64,000 bases of DNA from Aestuariibius violaceus (GCF_040779325.2 NZ_JBFONT020000002.1:248001-312000), one strand, 5' to 3'; numbered from the stretch's first letter, positions 24,983 through 34,267 are shown. The notes: generated by a model not told the origin, from the sequence alone. Numbers and translations are program-made.

Positions 24983-27075
24983 GCAGCCCTTACCGGATCA
25001 GTGCGGGCCGCCCCTGGCCCATGGGGGCGACCGTCGAGGGGGATGGCGTGAACTTCGCCGTCTTCTCGCGCCACGCGACACGGATGACGTTGTGCCTGTT
25101 CGACGAGGAGGGCCGGGAAGAGGTTCTGATCGACCTGCCGGAGCGGCTGGGCTCGGTCTGGCACGGGCACGTGGCGGGCGTGGGTTCCGGGCGGATCTAC
25201 GGCTACCGGGCGCATGGCGCCTATGCGCCGGAGAAGGGGATGCGGTTCAATCCGCACAAGCTGCTGCTGGATCCCTATGCGAAGGGGATCACCGGACTGC
25301 CCGAATGGGACGATGCCCTGATGGGATACGAGGTGGGCCACGAGGATCGGGATCTGAGCTGCGACCCCCGCGACAGTGCGGCGGTGATGGCCAAGGGTGT
25401 GGTCGTGCAGGATGCGTTTGACTGGGAGGGGGACACGGCCCCGCGCCGTCCCGCCGCCGAGACGGTGATCTACGAAGGCCATGTGCGCGGGCTGACGATG
25501 CTGCACCCCGAGGTCGCCGAGAAGGGGCTGTTCACGGGCGTCGCGTCGGACGCGGTGATCGGGCATCTGACCGATCTGGGGGTGACGGCGCTGGAGCTGT
25601 TGCCGGTGCACGCCTTCATCAGCGACCGGTTCCTCGAAGAGAAGGGGCTGACGAATTACTGGGGCTATCAGACGCTGAACTTCTTCACCCCGCATCCCGC
25701 CTACGGGTCGATGCGGGACTTTCAGGAGATGGTGAAGCGGCTGCACCGGGCGGGGATCGAGGTGATCCTGGACGTCGTCTACAACCACACCGCCGAGGGC
25801 AACGAGCTGGGCCCGACGCTGAGTTTCCGGGGGCTCGACAATGCGAGCTATTACCGGCTCGATGCGCTGGAGCCGCGCTATCACGTCAACGACACGGGGA
25901 CGGGGAACACGCTGAACCTCTCGGACCCGCTGGTGCTGCGGATGGTGATGGACAGCCTGCGTTATTGGGTCGAGGTGGGGCATGTGGACGGGTTCCGGTT
26001 CGACCTGGCGAGTGTGCTGGGGCGCGAGGCGCAGGGGTTCGATCCGCAGGGCGGGTTCTTTCGCGCAGTCCGGCAGGACCCGGTGCTGGCGCGCGCCAAG
26101 CTGATCGCGGAGCCTTGGGATATCGGGCCCGGGGGCTATCAGCTGGGGGCCTATCCGCCACCGTTTCTGGAGTGGAATGACCGCTATCGCGACGATGTGC
26201 GCCGGTTCTGGCGGGGGGATGCGGCCCGGGCGCCGGGCCTGGCGACGCGGCTGAGCGGGTCGGCGGCGGAGTTCGACCATGGCGGGCGGCCTGCGACCTC
26301 GTCCGTGAACCTGTTGACGGCCCATGACGGGTTCACGCTGGAGGATTCCGTCAGCTATGCCCGGCGCCACAACGCGGCCAATGGCGAAGAGGGGCGCGAC
26401 GGGCACGGCGAGAATTACTCCGACAATATGGGGCAGGAGGGGCCATCGACCGACAACGCCCTGATCGCGGCGCGGGCGGCGCGGAAGCGGGCGATGGTGG
26501 CGACGCTGCTGCTGTCGCAGGGGGTGCCTATGATCCTGGCGGGCGACGAGATCGGCAACACGCAGGGCGGCAACAACAACGCCTACAACCAGGACAACCC
26601 GACGGGGTGGATCGACTGGACCGAGGCGGATTGGGATTTTTACGCTTTCGTCAAGCGGATGATCGCGTTCCGCAAGGCGCATCCGGCGCTTAGGCAGGTG
26701 CGGTTCCTGCATTCGCGGGAGCGGCTTGTAGACGGCACGCCCGATCTGTTCTGGCATCGGGCGGGCGGCGGCGCGATGGAGGCCGGAGACTGGGCGGATC
26801 CGGAGCTGCGGTGCGTCATCGCCGAGGTGCGCACGGCCGCGGGCACGCCGGAATATGTCGACCGGGAAGGCGCGCTTCTGATCGTGCTGAACGCCGGGAC
26901 GGAGTTGAGCGTTTTCATGCCGGAGGCGCTGGGCGGGCGCTGGCGGCGCGAGATCGACACGGCTACGCCTGAGGCCGCGCCGCGGATGGCCGCGGATGTC
27001 GAAGAGGTCGCAGGCCAGTCGGTCACGGTCTTCGTTTTGCAGCCCGATGGGCCCGATGGGGAGGAAGAGAGATGA
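24979..27075 (+). CDS. glgX: Glycogen debranching enzyme GlgX
   Basis: A 698-residue GH13 isoamylase-type enzyme that cleaves alpha-1,6 branches left by phosphorylase. CBM48 covers the start (GRPWPMGATVEGDGVNFAVF), and the barrel shows VILDVVYNHTAEGNELG, VDGFRFDLASVLGRE (nucleophile Asp), KLIAEPWDIGPGGYQLG (acid/base Glu) and NLLTAHDGFTLEDSVSY. The start ATG at 24979 overlaps the glgA stop. The longer open frame upstream is only the out-of-frame reading of glgA. It ends in a 4-bp overlap with pgm. Confidence 0.97.
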   Translation: MSSPYRISAGRPWPMGATVEGDGVNFAVFSRHATRMTLCLFDEEGREEVLIDLPERLGSVWHGHVAGVGSGRIYGYRAHGAYAPEKGMRFNPHKLLLDPYAKGITGLPEWDDALMGYEVGHEDRDLSCDPRDSAAVMAKGVVVQDAFDWEGDTAPRRPAAETVIYEGHVRGLTMLHPEVAEKGLFTGVASDAVIGHLTDLGVTALELLPVHAFISDRFLEEKGLTNYWGYQTLNFFTPHPAYGSMRDFQEMVKRLHRAGIEVILDVVYNHTAEGNELGPTLSFRGLDNASYYRLDALEPRYHVNDTGTGNTLNLSDPLVLRMVMDSLRYWVEVGHVDGFRFDLASVLGREAQGFDPQGGFFRAVRQDPVLARAKLIAEPWDIGPGGYQLGAYPPPFLEWNDRYRDDVRRFWRGDAARAPGLATRLSGSAAEFDHGGRPATSSVNLLTAHDGFTLEDSVSYARRHNAANGEEGRDGHGENYSDNMGQEGPSTDNALIAARAARKRAMVATLLLSQGVPMILAGDEIGNTQGGNNNAYNQDNPTGWIDWTEADWDFYAFVKRMIAFRKAHPALRQVRFLHSRERLVDGTPDLFWHRAGGGAMEAGDWADPELRCVIAEVRTAAGTPEYVDREGALLIVLNAGTELSVFMPEALGGRWRREIDTATPEAAPRMAADVEEVAGQSVTVFVLQPDGPDGEEER

Positions 27076-28703
27076 GTGTCATCACCGTCAGGACGACGCC
27101 GTTCGAGGGGCAGAAGCCCGGAACCTCGGGCCTGCGCAAGAAGACGCGGGTCTTCATGGGGAACCACTATCTGGAGAACTTCATCGAGGCGATCTGGCAG
27201 GGCATCGGCGGGGCGGAGGGGAAGACCTTCGTCCTTGGCGGTGACGGGCGGTACTTCAACGACCGGGCGGCGCAGGTGATCCTGCGGATGGCCGCCGCGT
27301 CGGGCGCGGCGCGGGTGATCGTGGGGCAGAACGCGCTTCTGTCGACGCCGGCTGCGTCGAACCTGATCCGCAAGCGGGGCACGGATGGCGGGATCATCCT
27401 GTCGGCGTCCCACAATCCGGGCGGGAAGGACGCGGATTTCGGGGTGAAGTTCAACGGCGCGAACGGGGGCCCGGCGCCGGAGGGGCTGACCGCGAAGATC
27501 CATGCGGCGACGGAGGCGATCAGCGAGTACCGGATCTGGGAGGGGCCAGATGTGAACCTGACCATCCAGGGCGAGACGCAGCTGGGGCCGATGGTGGTCG
27601 AGGTCGTGGATTCGGTCGCCGACTATGCGGCGCTGATGGAGGCGCTGTTCGATTTCGACGCGATAAGGGCGCTGTTTGCGGGCGGGTTCACCATGCGGTT
27701 CGACGCGATGCATGCGGTGACGGGGCCTTACGCCTGCGAGATTCTGGAGGGGCGGCTGGGCGCGCCTGCGGGGACGGTGCTGAACGGCGTGCCGAGCCCG
27801 GATTTCGGCGGCGGGCATCCCGATCCGAACCCGACCTGGGCGAAAGAACTGATGGACATCATGATGGCGGACGACGCCCCCGATTTCGGCGCGGCGAGCG
27901 ACGGGGACGGCGACCGGAACATGATCGTGGGCCGCGGCGTCTATGTAACGCCATCCGATAGCCTGGCCGTGTTGGCCGCGAATGCGACTGAGGCGCCCGC
28001 CTACAAGGATGGGCTGAAGGGGGTCGCGCGGTCGATGCCGACCTCGCGGGCGGCGGACCAGGTGGCCGAGGCCTTGGGGACCCAATGCTACGAGACGCCG
28101 ACGGGGTGGAAGTTCTTCGGCAACCTGCTGGATGCGGGTCGGGTGACGATCTGCGGGGAGGAGAGCGCCGGGACGGGATCGGACCATGTGCGCGAGAAGG
28201 ACGGGCTGTGGGCGGTGCTGCTGTGGCTGAACATTCTGGCGGCCAAGAAGGTGTCGGTGGCCGAGGTGATGGCGGATCACTGGAAACGCTTCGGCCGGAA
28301 CTACTATTCGCGCCATGATTACGAGGCGGTCGAGACCGAGAAAGCCAATGCGCTGATGGAGCGGCTGGTGCGGGAGTTGGCATCGCTGCCGGGGCGGGAG
28401 GTTCAGGGGATGACCATCGAGGCGGCGGACGAGTTCGCCTATGACGATCCGGTGGATAACTCCCGCTCCGAAGGGCAGGGGGTGCGCGTGATGTTCGAGG
28501 GCGGCGCGCGGATCGTGTTCCGCCTGTCGGGGACCGGGACGGAAGGCGCGACGCTCAGGGTCTATCTGGAGGACCGGGTGGAGGGTCCCGAGGGGCTCGA
28601 CCGGGATCCGGCGGAGGCGCTGGCGACGGTGATCGCGGCGGCGGACGAGATCGCGCGGATCAGGGAGATGACCGGCCGGGATGGGCCGGATGTGACGACG
28701 TGA
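27072..28703 (+). CDS. pgm: Phosphoglucomutase (alpha-D-glucose phosphate specific)
   Basis: A 543-residue enzyme interconverting glucose-1- and glucose-6-phosphate, connecting glycogen to glycolysis. The phosphoserine loop is ILSASHNPGG with S113. The metal-binding loop DGDGDRNMIVG lies near residue 276. The sugar-binding EESAGTGSDHVREKDGLWA and the C-terminal phosphate-binding RLSGTGTEGATLRVYLE are present. The length is that of eukaryote-like PGM1 rather than the shorter AlgC type. It is the last gene of the glycogen operon, followed 42 bp later by a stem-loop. Confidence 0.97.
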   Translation: MSVITVRTTPFEGQKPGTSGLRKKTRVFMGNHYLENFIEAIWQGIGGAEGKTFVLGGDGRYFNDRAAQVILRMAAASGAARVIVGQNALLSTPAASNLIRKRGTDGGIILSASHNPGGKDADFGVKFNGANGGPAPEGLTAKIHAATEAISEYRIWEGPDVNLTIQGETQLGPMVVEVVDSVADYAALMEALFDFDAIRALFAGGFTMRFDAMHAVTGPYACEILEGRLGAPAGTVLNGVPSPDFGGGHPDPNPTWAKELMDIMMADDAPDFGAASDGDGDRNMIVGRGVYVTPSDSLAVLAANATEAPAYKDGLKGVARSMPTSRAADQVAEALGTQCYETPTGWKFFGNLLDAGRVTICGEESAGTGSDHVREKDGLWAVLLWLNILAAKKVSVAEVMADHWKRFGRNYYSRHDYEAVETEKANALMERLVRELASLPGREVQGMTIEAADEFAYDDPVDNSRSEGQGVRVMFEGGARIVFRLSGTGTEGATLRVYLEDRVEGPEGLDRDPAEALATVIAAADEIARIREMTGRDGPDVTT

Positions 28704-28745
28704 GCGAGGAGGCTCGGGCGGGGCTCCGCCCGTTCGTGCCGGAAG

Positions 28746-28767
28746 CCGTCCACTGGACGGTTTCGTT
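28746..28767 (+). terminator. Likely terminator of the glycogen operon
   Basis: CCGTCC (28746-28751) pairs with GGACGG (28755-28760), followed by TTTCGTT. A second weaker hairpin (CGGGCG/CGCCCG) precedes it. The rest of the 204-bp gap up to 28908 shows nothing else. Confidence 0.6.
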
Positions 28768-28907
28768 ATCGGCCCTCACCCCGGCGTGCCGCCGGGCCAG
28801 TGAGTTGGGCGAAGAAAGTGCTTAGAAAATGGGCGGTTGTGGATGGATATTCAGTTGATTGGCCGCGTCGCGTTGTGGTCGGGCCCCTGGCCCGTTAACG
28901 TTGGGCG

Positions 28908-30332
28908 ATGACGGACAACCGGTACTTCGACGAGATGTTCGGCGGCGGGGATGCTCCGCGCGAGCCCTACGCGGATTTCAATGAGTGGTTCTCGTCGGAA
29001 GACCCCTCGCGGCTCAGGCGCAAGGCGCAGCAGGCCGAAGAGGTGTTCCGACTGACCGGCATCACCTTCAACGTCTATGGCCGCGAGGAGGCGGCGGAGC
29101 GGCTGATCCCGTTCGATATCATCCCGCGCATCATCTCAGGGAGGGAATGGCGGCGGCTGTCGAAGGGGATCGAGCAGCGGGTGCGGGCGATCAATGCCTT
29201 CCTGCACGACATCTATCACCGGCAGGAGATCCTGCGCGCCGGGCGCATTCCGGTGGAGATGGTGGCCCGCAACGAGGCGTTCCTGCCCAAGATGATCGGG
29301 GTGGAGCCGCCGGGCAACGTCTATACGCATATCGTCGGCATCGACCTGGTCCGGACGGGCGAAGACGACGTCTACGTGCTGGAGGACAACGCGCGGACGC
29401 CGTCGGGCGTGAGCTATATGCTCGAAAATCGCGAGACGATGCTGCAGATGTTTCCGGAGCTTTTCGCGACGAACAGCGTGCAGCGGGTGAGCAATTATCC
29501 GAAGCTGCTGCACCGGTCGCTCTGCAATTGCGCGCCGTCCGCTGCGGGGTCGTCGCCCGTCGTGGCGGTGCTGACGCCGGGGATCCATAACTCGGCCTAT
29601 TACGAGCATTCGTTCCTGGCCGATCAGATGGGGGTCGAACTTGTCGAGGGGCATGACCTGCGCGTCGTCGACGGGCGCGTGGCGATGCGCACGACGCGGG
29701 GGTATCGCGCGATCGATGTGCTCTACCGCCGGGTGGATGACGATTTCCTCGATCCGCTGAACTTCCGGTCCGACAGCGCGCTGGGGGTGCCGGGGATCAT
29801 GGATGTCTACCGCGCGGGCGGGATCACGATCGCCAACGCGCCGGGGACGGGGATTGCGGACGACAAGGCGATCTATTCCTACATGCCCGAGATCGTTGAG
29901 TTTTATACCGGCGAGAAGGCGCTGTTGAAGAACGTCGAGACGTGGCGCTGCAACGAGCCCGAGGCGTTGGCTTACGTGCTGGATAACCTTGCCGATCTGG
30001 TGGTGAAGGAGGTCCATGGCTCGGGCGGGTACGGGATGCTGATCGGGCCGACGGCGACCAAGAAGGATCTGGCCGAGTTCCGCAAGAAGCTGGAGGCGAA
30101 GCCGGACAATTACATTGCCCAGCCGACGCTGAGCCTGTCGACCGTGCCGATCTTCACCAAGGCGGGGCTGGCGCCGCGGCATGTGGATCTGCGGCCCTTC
30201 GTGCTGATGAGCCCTGGCGGGATCGAGATCACGCCGGGCGGGCTGACGCGGGTGGCGCTGAAGAAAGGATCGCTTGTCGTGAACTCCAGTCAGGGGGGCG
30301 GCACCAAGGATACCTGGGTGCTGGAGGAATAG
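28908..30332 (+). CDS. Circularly permuted type 2 ATP-grasp protein (DUF404/DUF407)
   Basis: A 474-residue ATP-grasp ligase of the circularly permuted type 2 class, expected to form an amide/peptide bond using ATP. Characteristic parts are RLIPFDIIPRIISGREWRRL, VYVLEDNARTPSGVSYMLENR, IANAPGTGIADDKAIYSYMP, VVKEVHGSGGYGMLIGP and DLRPFVLMSPGGIEITPGGLTR. It is immediately followed (TAGATG) by the alpha-E gene, then transglutaminase and Anbu protease. This gene set is conserved in many bacteria and has been predicted by comparative genomics to make and process a small peptide or peptide tag. The substrate is unknown. Confidence 0.93.
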   Translation: MTDNRYFDEMFGGGDAPREPYADFNEWFSSEDPSRLRRKAQQAEEVFRLTGITFNVYGREEAAERLIPFDIIPRIISGREWRRLSKGIEQRVRAINAFLHDIYHRQEILRAGRIPVEMVARNEAFLPKMIGVEPPGNVYTHIVGIDLVRTGEDDVYVLEDNARTPSGVSYMLENRETMLQMFPELFATNSVQRVSNYPKLLHRSLCNCAPSAAGSSPVVAVLTPGIHNSAYYEHSFLADQMGVELVEGHDLRVVDGRVAMRTTRGYRAIDVLYRRVDDDFLDPLNFRSDSALGVPGIMDVYRAGGITIANAPGTGIADDKAIYSYMPEIVEFYTGEKALLKNVETWRCNEPEALAYVLDNLADLVVKEVHGSGGYGMLIGPTATKKDLAEFRKKLEAKPDNYIAQPTLSLSTVPIFTKAGLAPRHVDLRPFVLMSPGGIEITPGGLTRVALKKGSLVVNSSQGGGTKDTWVLEE

Positions 30333-31274
30333 ATGCTGGGGAAGACGGCAGGAGGGGTCTACTGGCTTTTCCGGTACATGGAGCGGTCCGAGAACACCGC
30401 GCGGCTGGTCGATGCGGGACAGCGGATCGCGCTGACGCGGTCGTCGGACGCGGCGAGCGAGTGGGAGTCGGTGCTGACCTCGGCCATGGTGCGCGAGGCG
30501 TATCTGCAGAAACATGAGACGTTCAGCCAGGACGCGGCGGTGGATTTCCTGCTGCGCGACCTCGACAATTCCTCGAGCGTCCGGAGCGCCATCCAGGCGG
30601 CGCGCGACAACGCCAAGACGGTGCGCACGGCGCTGACGCGCGAGGTGTGGGAGGCGGTGAACGAATGCTGGATGGTGCTGCAGCCGATGCTGGAGCGGAA
30701 GGTGCCGCTGCGGGAGTTGCCCGAGGTGCTGAACACGATCCGCCAGCGGTCGGCCTTTGTGAGGGGCGCGCTGCACGGCACGATGATGCGCAACGAGATC
30801 TACAATTTCGCGCGGATCGGCACGTTTATCGAGCGGGCGGACAATACCGGCCGGATCCTGGACGTGAAGTATTACGTGCTGCTGCCCCATGCGATTTCGG
30901 TCGGCACGTCGCTGGATAATGTGCAGTGGGAGACGATCTTGCGCTCGGTTTCGGCCGAGGGGGCGTATCGCTGGGCCTATGGGCAGGATGTGCGGCCCCG
31001 GCAGATCGCCGATTTCCTGATTTTTGACGGGCGGATGCCCAGGTCGCTGCTCTTCTGCACGCGGAAGATCGCGGAGAACCTCGGCTATCTCTGCATGGAC
31101 GAGCCCGGCGGGACCGAGGCGCTGGCCATGGCCGAGGATCTGCAGGCAATGCTGAAGGGGACCGATATCGACCGGGTGATCGAGGCCGGGCTGCATGAGT
31201 TCATCCAGGATTTCATCCAGCGGATCGGCGATTTCGGGCGGCAGATCGAAGTGCAATACAGGTTCTACGGATGA
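30333..31274 (+). CDS. Alpha-E domain protein (DUF403)
   Basis: A 313-residue, nearly all-helical alpha-E protein. The N-terminus LGKTAGGVYWLFRYMERSENTARLVDAG and the motif FARIGTFIERADNTGRILDVKYYVLLP are diagnostic. The family is found almost only beside or fused to the permuted ATP-grasp, and is thought to act with it, perhaps presenting the substrate. Its start abuts the ATP-grasp stop. Its stop overlaps the transglutaminase start by 4 bp (ATGA). Confidence 0.93.
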   Translation: MLGKTAGGVYWLFRYMERSENTARLVDAGQRIALTRSSDAASEWESVLTSAMVREAYLQKHETFSQDAAVDFLLRDLDNSSSVRSAIQAARDNAKTVRTALTREVWEAVNECWMVLQPMLERKVPLRELPEVLNTIRQRSAFVRGALHGTMMRNEIYNFARIGTFIERADNTGRILDVKYYVLLPHAISVGTSLDNVQWETILRSVSAEGAYRWAYGQDVRPRQIADFLIFDGRMPRSLLFCTRKIAENLGYLCMDEPGGTEALAMAEDLQAMLKGTDIDRVIEAGLHEFIQDFIQRIGDFGRQIEVQYRFYG

Positions 31275-32089
31275 CACGGCTCGCCATTTCCCATCGCACC
31301 ACCTATCGCTACGACGCGCCGATTTCCTATGCGCTTCAACAGCTTAGGCTGACGCCGAAGAGCCATAACGGGCAGGAGGTGATCGAGTGGCAGGTGCGGA
31401 TCACCGGCGGGCGGCATGAGCTGTCGTTCGAGGATCAGCACCGCAACACCGTGCAGCTGGTCAGCTTCAACGACGGGGCGCAGGAAGTCGTCATCGATTG
31501 CACGGGCATCGTCGAGATCGAGGATCGGCACGGGGTTCTGGGCGCCCATGCGGGATACATGCCGCTATGGCTGTTCCAGCGCGACACGGAACTGACGAAG
31601 CTGGGGCCCAAGATGCGGGCGCTCTTGCGGGAGGTGCCCGAAGAGGGCGAGGTGCTGGACCGGCTTCACGCGCTTTCGACGAATATCCGCGAGCAGGTGA
31701 GCTATGAGACCGGGCGGACCGGGGCCGGCTGGACCGGAGAGGAAGCGGCCGCGGCGGGCCACGGCGTGTGCCAGGATCATGCGCATATTTTCTTGGGCTG
31801 CGCGCGCGCCATGGGCGTGCCGGCGCGGTACGTCTCGGGCTATCTGATGATGGATGACCGGGTAGAGCAGGAGGCGACCCATGCCTGGGCCGAGGCCCAT
31901 GTTGCCGGGCTCGGCTGGGTCGGATTCGACATATCGAACGGAATTTCGCCCGATACGCGTTACGTCAGGGTCGCCACGGGCCTGGATTACGGCGAGGCTG
32001 CGCCGACGCACGGGACCAGATTCGGCCAGGGCGAGGAATATCTCGACGTGACCGTGACGGTTCAGGAGCAGAGCCAGCAACAGCAATAG
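31271..32089 (+). CDS. Transglutaminase-like cysteine peptidase
   Basis: A 272-residue protein with an N-terminal beta region (RLAISHRTTYRYDAPISYAL) and a transglutaminase core. The predicted triad is Cys in GHGVCQDHAHIFLGCARAMG, His in EATHAWAEAHVAGLGWVGF and Asp in GFDISNGI. In bacterial operons of this type it is thought to hydrolyse or transfer amide bonds, counterbalancing the ATP-grasp ligase. No signal peptide is visible, so it is cytoplasmic, like the following protease. Confidence 0.93.
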   Translation: MTRLAISHRTTYRYDAPISYALQQLRLTPKSHNGQEVIEWQVRITGGRHELSFEDQHRNTVQLVSFNDGAQEVVIDCTGIVEIEDRHGVLGAHAGYMPLWLFQRDTELTKLGPKMRALLREVPEEGEVLDRLHALSTNIREQVSYETGRTGAGWTGEEAAAAGHGVCQDHAHIFLGCARAMGVPARYVSGYLMMDDRVEQEATHAWAEAHVAGLGWVGFDISNGISPDTRYVRVATGLDYGEAAPTHGTRFGQGEEYLDVTVTVQEQSQQQQ

Positions 32090-32101
32090 GCTGCGAGTGA
32101 G

Positions 32102-32857
32102 ATGACGTATTGTGTGGGGCTTCGCCTGCGGGATGGCCTTGTTTTCATGGCCGATACGCGGACGAATGCGGGGATCGACAACATCTCGGTCTTCCAGAAG
32201 CTGCATACCTGGGCGATCGAGGGCGAGCGGGTCGTCACCGTCATGACCTCGGGCAACCTTGCGACGACGCAGGCGGTGATTTCGCTGCTGGACGAGCGGA
32301 TGAAGGCGCCGAGCGAGCGGTCGCCGGGGCTGCTGGAGGCGCCGTCGATGTTCCAGGTGGCGCGGATGGTGGGCGAGACCCTGCGCGAGGTCATCGCCGA
32401 GAACAAGGCGGGCGGGCAGGAGGCGCAGAACCGGTTCAACGCCACGCTGATCGTCGGCGGGCAGATCAGGGGCAGCCAGCCGCGGCTGTTCATGGTCTAT
32501 CCGGAGGGCAATTTCGTTGAAGCCGGGGACGACACGCCGTTCTTCCAGATCGGGGAGACGAAATACGGAAGACCAATTATCGTAAGGGCTTACCGGCCGG
32601 ATATGTCCTTTGAAGAGGCGGCGCGGCTGCTGCTGGTGAGCTTCGATTCCACGATCAAGGCGAACCTGTCGGTGGGGCCGCCGATCGATCTGCAGGTCTA
32701 CGAGAAGGACAGCTTTCACGTGGGCGTCGTGCGCCGGTTCGAGGCGAATGATCCGCTGCTGGCCGAGATTTCCAAGAGTTGGGGCGAGGCGCTGTCGCTG
32801 GCTTTGGAGAGCCTGCCCTTGCCTGCCCTGAGCGACGAGGTGCTCGAGGCGGGGTGA
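32102..32857 (+). CDS. Anbu-type proteasome-related protease
   Basis: A 251-residue member of the Anbu (ancestral beta subunit) family of Ntn hydrolases. The protein begins MTYCVGLRLRDGLVFMADTR, so removal of the initiator Met would expose Thr2 as N-terminal nucleophile without a propeptide, as in characterised Anbu proteins. The proteasome fold continues with RVVTVMTSGNLATTQAVISL and the C-terminal FHVGVVRRFEANDPLLAEIS. Anbu forms helical or ring assemblies and co-occurs with the ATP-grasp, alpha-E and transglutaminase genes seen just upstream. It is the last gene of this four-gene operon. Confidence 0.93.
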   Translation: MTYCVGLRLRDGLVFMADTRTNAGIDNISVFQKLHTWAIEGERVVTVMTSGNLATTQAVISLLDERMKAPSERSPGLLEAPSMFQVARMVGETLREVIAENKAGGQEAQNRFNATLIVGGQIRGSQPRLFMVYPEGNFVEAGDDTPFFQIGETKYGRPIIVRAYRPDMSFEEAARLLLVSFDSTIKANLSVGPPIDLQVYEKDSFHVGVVRRFEANDPLLAEISKSWGEALSLALESLPLPALSDEVLEAG

Positions 32858-33238
32858 CCCTCGCCTCATCCCTTAGCAAGATGTGAGCGGTCCGCGCGGT
32901 CGGGTGCGGCGCGGCTTTCGGCAGATCCGGCGATTCGGGGCTTAAGGGCGGGATTTTCGGGAAAAACGTGCCGTCGGCATCCGGGCGGCATCACGTCGGC
33001 ATCTGGTCGGAGGGAAATGGAGCGGTTTTCCCGGTTAACGCAGCGTCCGGTGGCGGGCCGCGCAACGTGCGGAAGCGGTTCAGGATATTTGGGGGATTGT
33101 TTCCGGCCGGACGGCGGTCATTGCTGATGTCGCGAAGGCCGGACGAGAGGTCCCGGCGCAAGGCCGGGACGCGGATCATCTGCTTGCTCTGGGCAGTAAT
33201 GGACAGACGCGCCTACCCTATGCGCTGCCTTGCCCCCG
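32858..33238. other. Intergenic region with array 3, no supported gene
   Basis: 381 bases between the Anbu gene and the convergent zincin gene. It holds the phased repeat array at 32973-33016 and a GGTTAAC shortly after it. An open frame over 32968-33519 runs antisense into the zincin gene, is rich in Arg/Ser/Cys and has no ribosome site, so I do not call it. Confidence 0.6.
32973..33016 (+). repeat. Array 3: four GTCGGC-type motifs at an exact 11-bp period
   Basis: Units start at 32973, 32984, 32995 and 33006 (GTCGGCATCCG, GGCGGCATCAC, GTCGGCATCTG, GTCGGAGGGAA). One T to G change occurs in the second unit. Same strand and spacing as the arrays at 15744 and 48234. Confidence 0.8.
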
Positions 33239-34267
33239 TCAGTCGCAGACAGCCTGCTTGCCGGGCAGGAACGGGATCATCATCTTGTAGAATGCCAGTG
33301 TCGGGCGCGGGCGGTAATCGTGATTGGAGCTGGGCCTCGTCCGCGGGTCGACCCCGCGTGTCAGGTAGAAGTAATCCTCGACCAGTTTTGCCTGAGCTTC
33401 CCTGCGCAGCATCAGGAAATGCGCCTTTCCCGGAGCCTTCAGCATGTAGTTGTAGTCGGTTCTGGAATGAGCGTGTTCGTTGCTGTCGTCCAGAGCCGCC
33501 ATCTGCATCTTGTCAATGAGGTTCGCCTTGGTCTTGTAGCGTCTCTGGATAAGCGGGCTGCGCCAGACGAAATCGGACAGACGTTCGCCGGGCTTGGGCG
33601 TATGGTCGAGGCTGAGACCGACGATGACGTTGCCATCTGTCGGCAATGTCCATGGCCTTGCGTATTGCGGTTGCGGACCGGGCTGGAAAACAGGGTCCCA
33701 GCTGTCGCGCTCACGGTAGCTCCACTTGTCCGCTTTGTATCGATCGGTATGGAATTCGGCGAGGTCGGAGCTTTTCCGGTATTCTGCGATGGTTTCTGGA
33801 ATGGCCGCCTTGACTGAATCGATGGCAGCGTCTTCAGAGATCTTCTTGTACCGCCGCTGGAAGTGCTTGATCCCACTCTCGATAATGGTCTCCAGCGAGT
33901 CGACCGCGGCTTCGTAGATGTCCATCTGGGCGCTGTGGTAATTGTCCATCCTCTGGATGCCGCCCAGCCCGACATCGTTCTGGTTTTGCCAGATATGCGC
34001 CATCTCATGGACGAAGGTGCCGAGCTTATCGATATTCCCGTCCTTCGTCAGATCCTCCGACCAGTCGTCACCGACAAGGTAGATGTCGTTGCCCGTCACG
34101 TGGGAGCGGCCCTCGATCTCTTTCTTTTCCTCTTCGGTGAGGTCGGGATGGTATCCTTTGTGCACGCGGATCAGATCGAATGTCAGACCGGTTGCGAAGA
34201 TGCCGGACAGAAATGTGATTTCCGCAGCCGTCAGTTTTCGGCCGCCGCGCGTGTTCGTTTGAAGCAT
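33239..34267 (-). CDS. Orphan HEMAH zincin-like protein (toxin/Rhs-associated metallopeptidase type)
   Basis: A 342-residue protein without signal peptide. Residues ~12-95 (LTAAEITFLSGIFATGLTFD, then a stretch ending FVHEMAHIWQ) match the general layout of zincin-like domains attached to VgrG/Rhs proteins, with H87-E88 and H91 as predicted zinc ligands. The rest is charged and unrecognised, ending PFLPGKQAVCD. The DNA is visibly AT-richer, with codons unlike its neighbours, suggesting transfer. No immunity gene, VgrG or Rhs gene is adjacent. A secreted effector or phage-derived peptidase are both possible. Confidence 0.75.
   Translation of the reverse strand: MLQTNTRGGRKLTAAEITFLSGIFATGLTFDLIRVHKGYHPDLTEEEKKEIEGRSHVTGNDIYLVGDDWSEDLTKDGNIDKLGTFVHEMAHIWQNQNDVGLGGIQRMDNYHSAQMDIYEAAVDSLETIIESGIKHFQRRYKKISEDAAIDSVKAAIPETIAEYRKSSDLAEFHTDRYKADKWSYRERDSWDPVFQPGPQPQYARPWTLPTDGNVIVGLSLDHTPKPGERLSDFVWRSPLIQRRYKTKANLIDKMQMAALDDSNEHAHSRTDYNYMLKAPGKAHFLMLRREAQAKLVEDYFYLTRGVDPRTRPSSNHDYRPRPTLAFYKMMIPFLPGKQAVCD

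Noticed and set aside
32968..33519. 184-codon plus-strand open frame
   Set aside because: It runs antisense through the zincin gene end, has no ribosome site and a Cys/Arg/Ser-rich composition typical of shadow frames.
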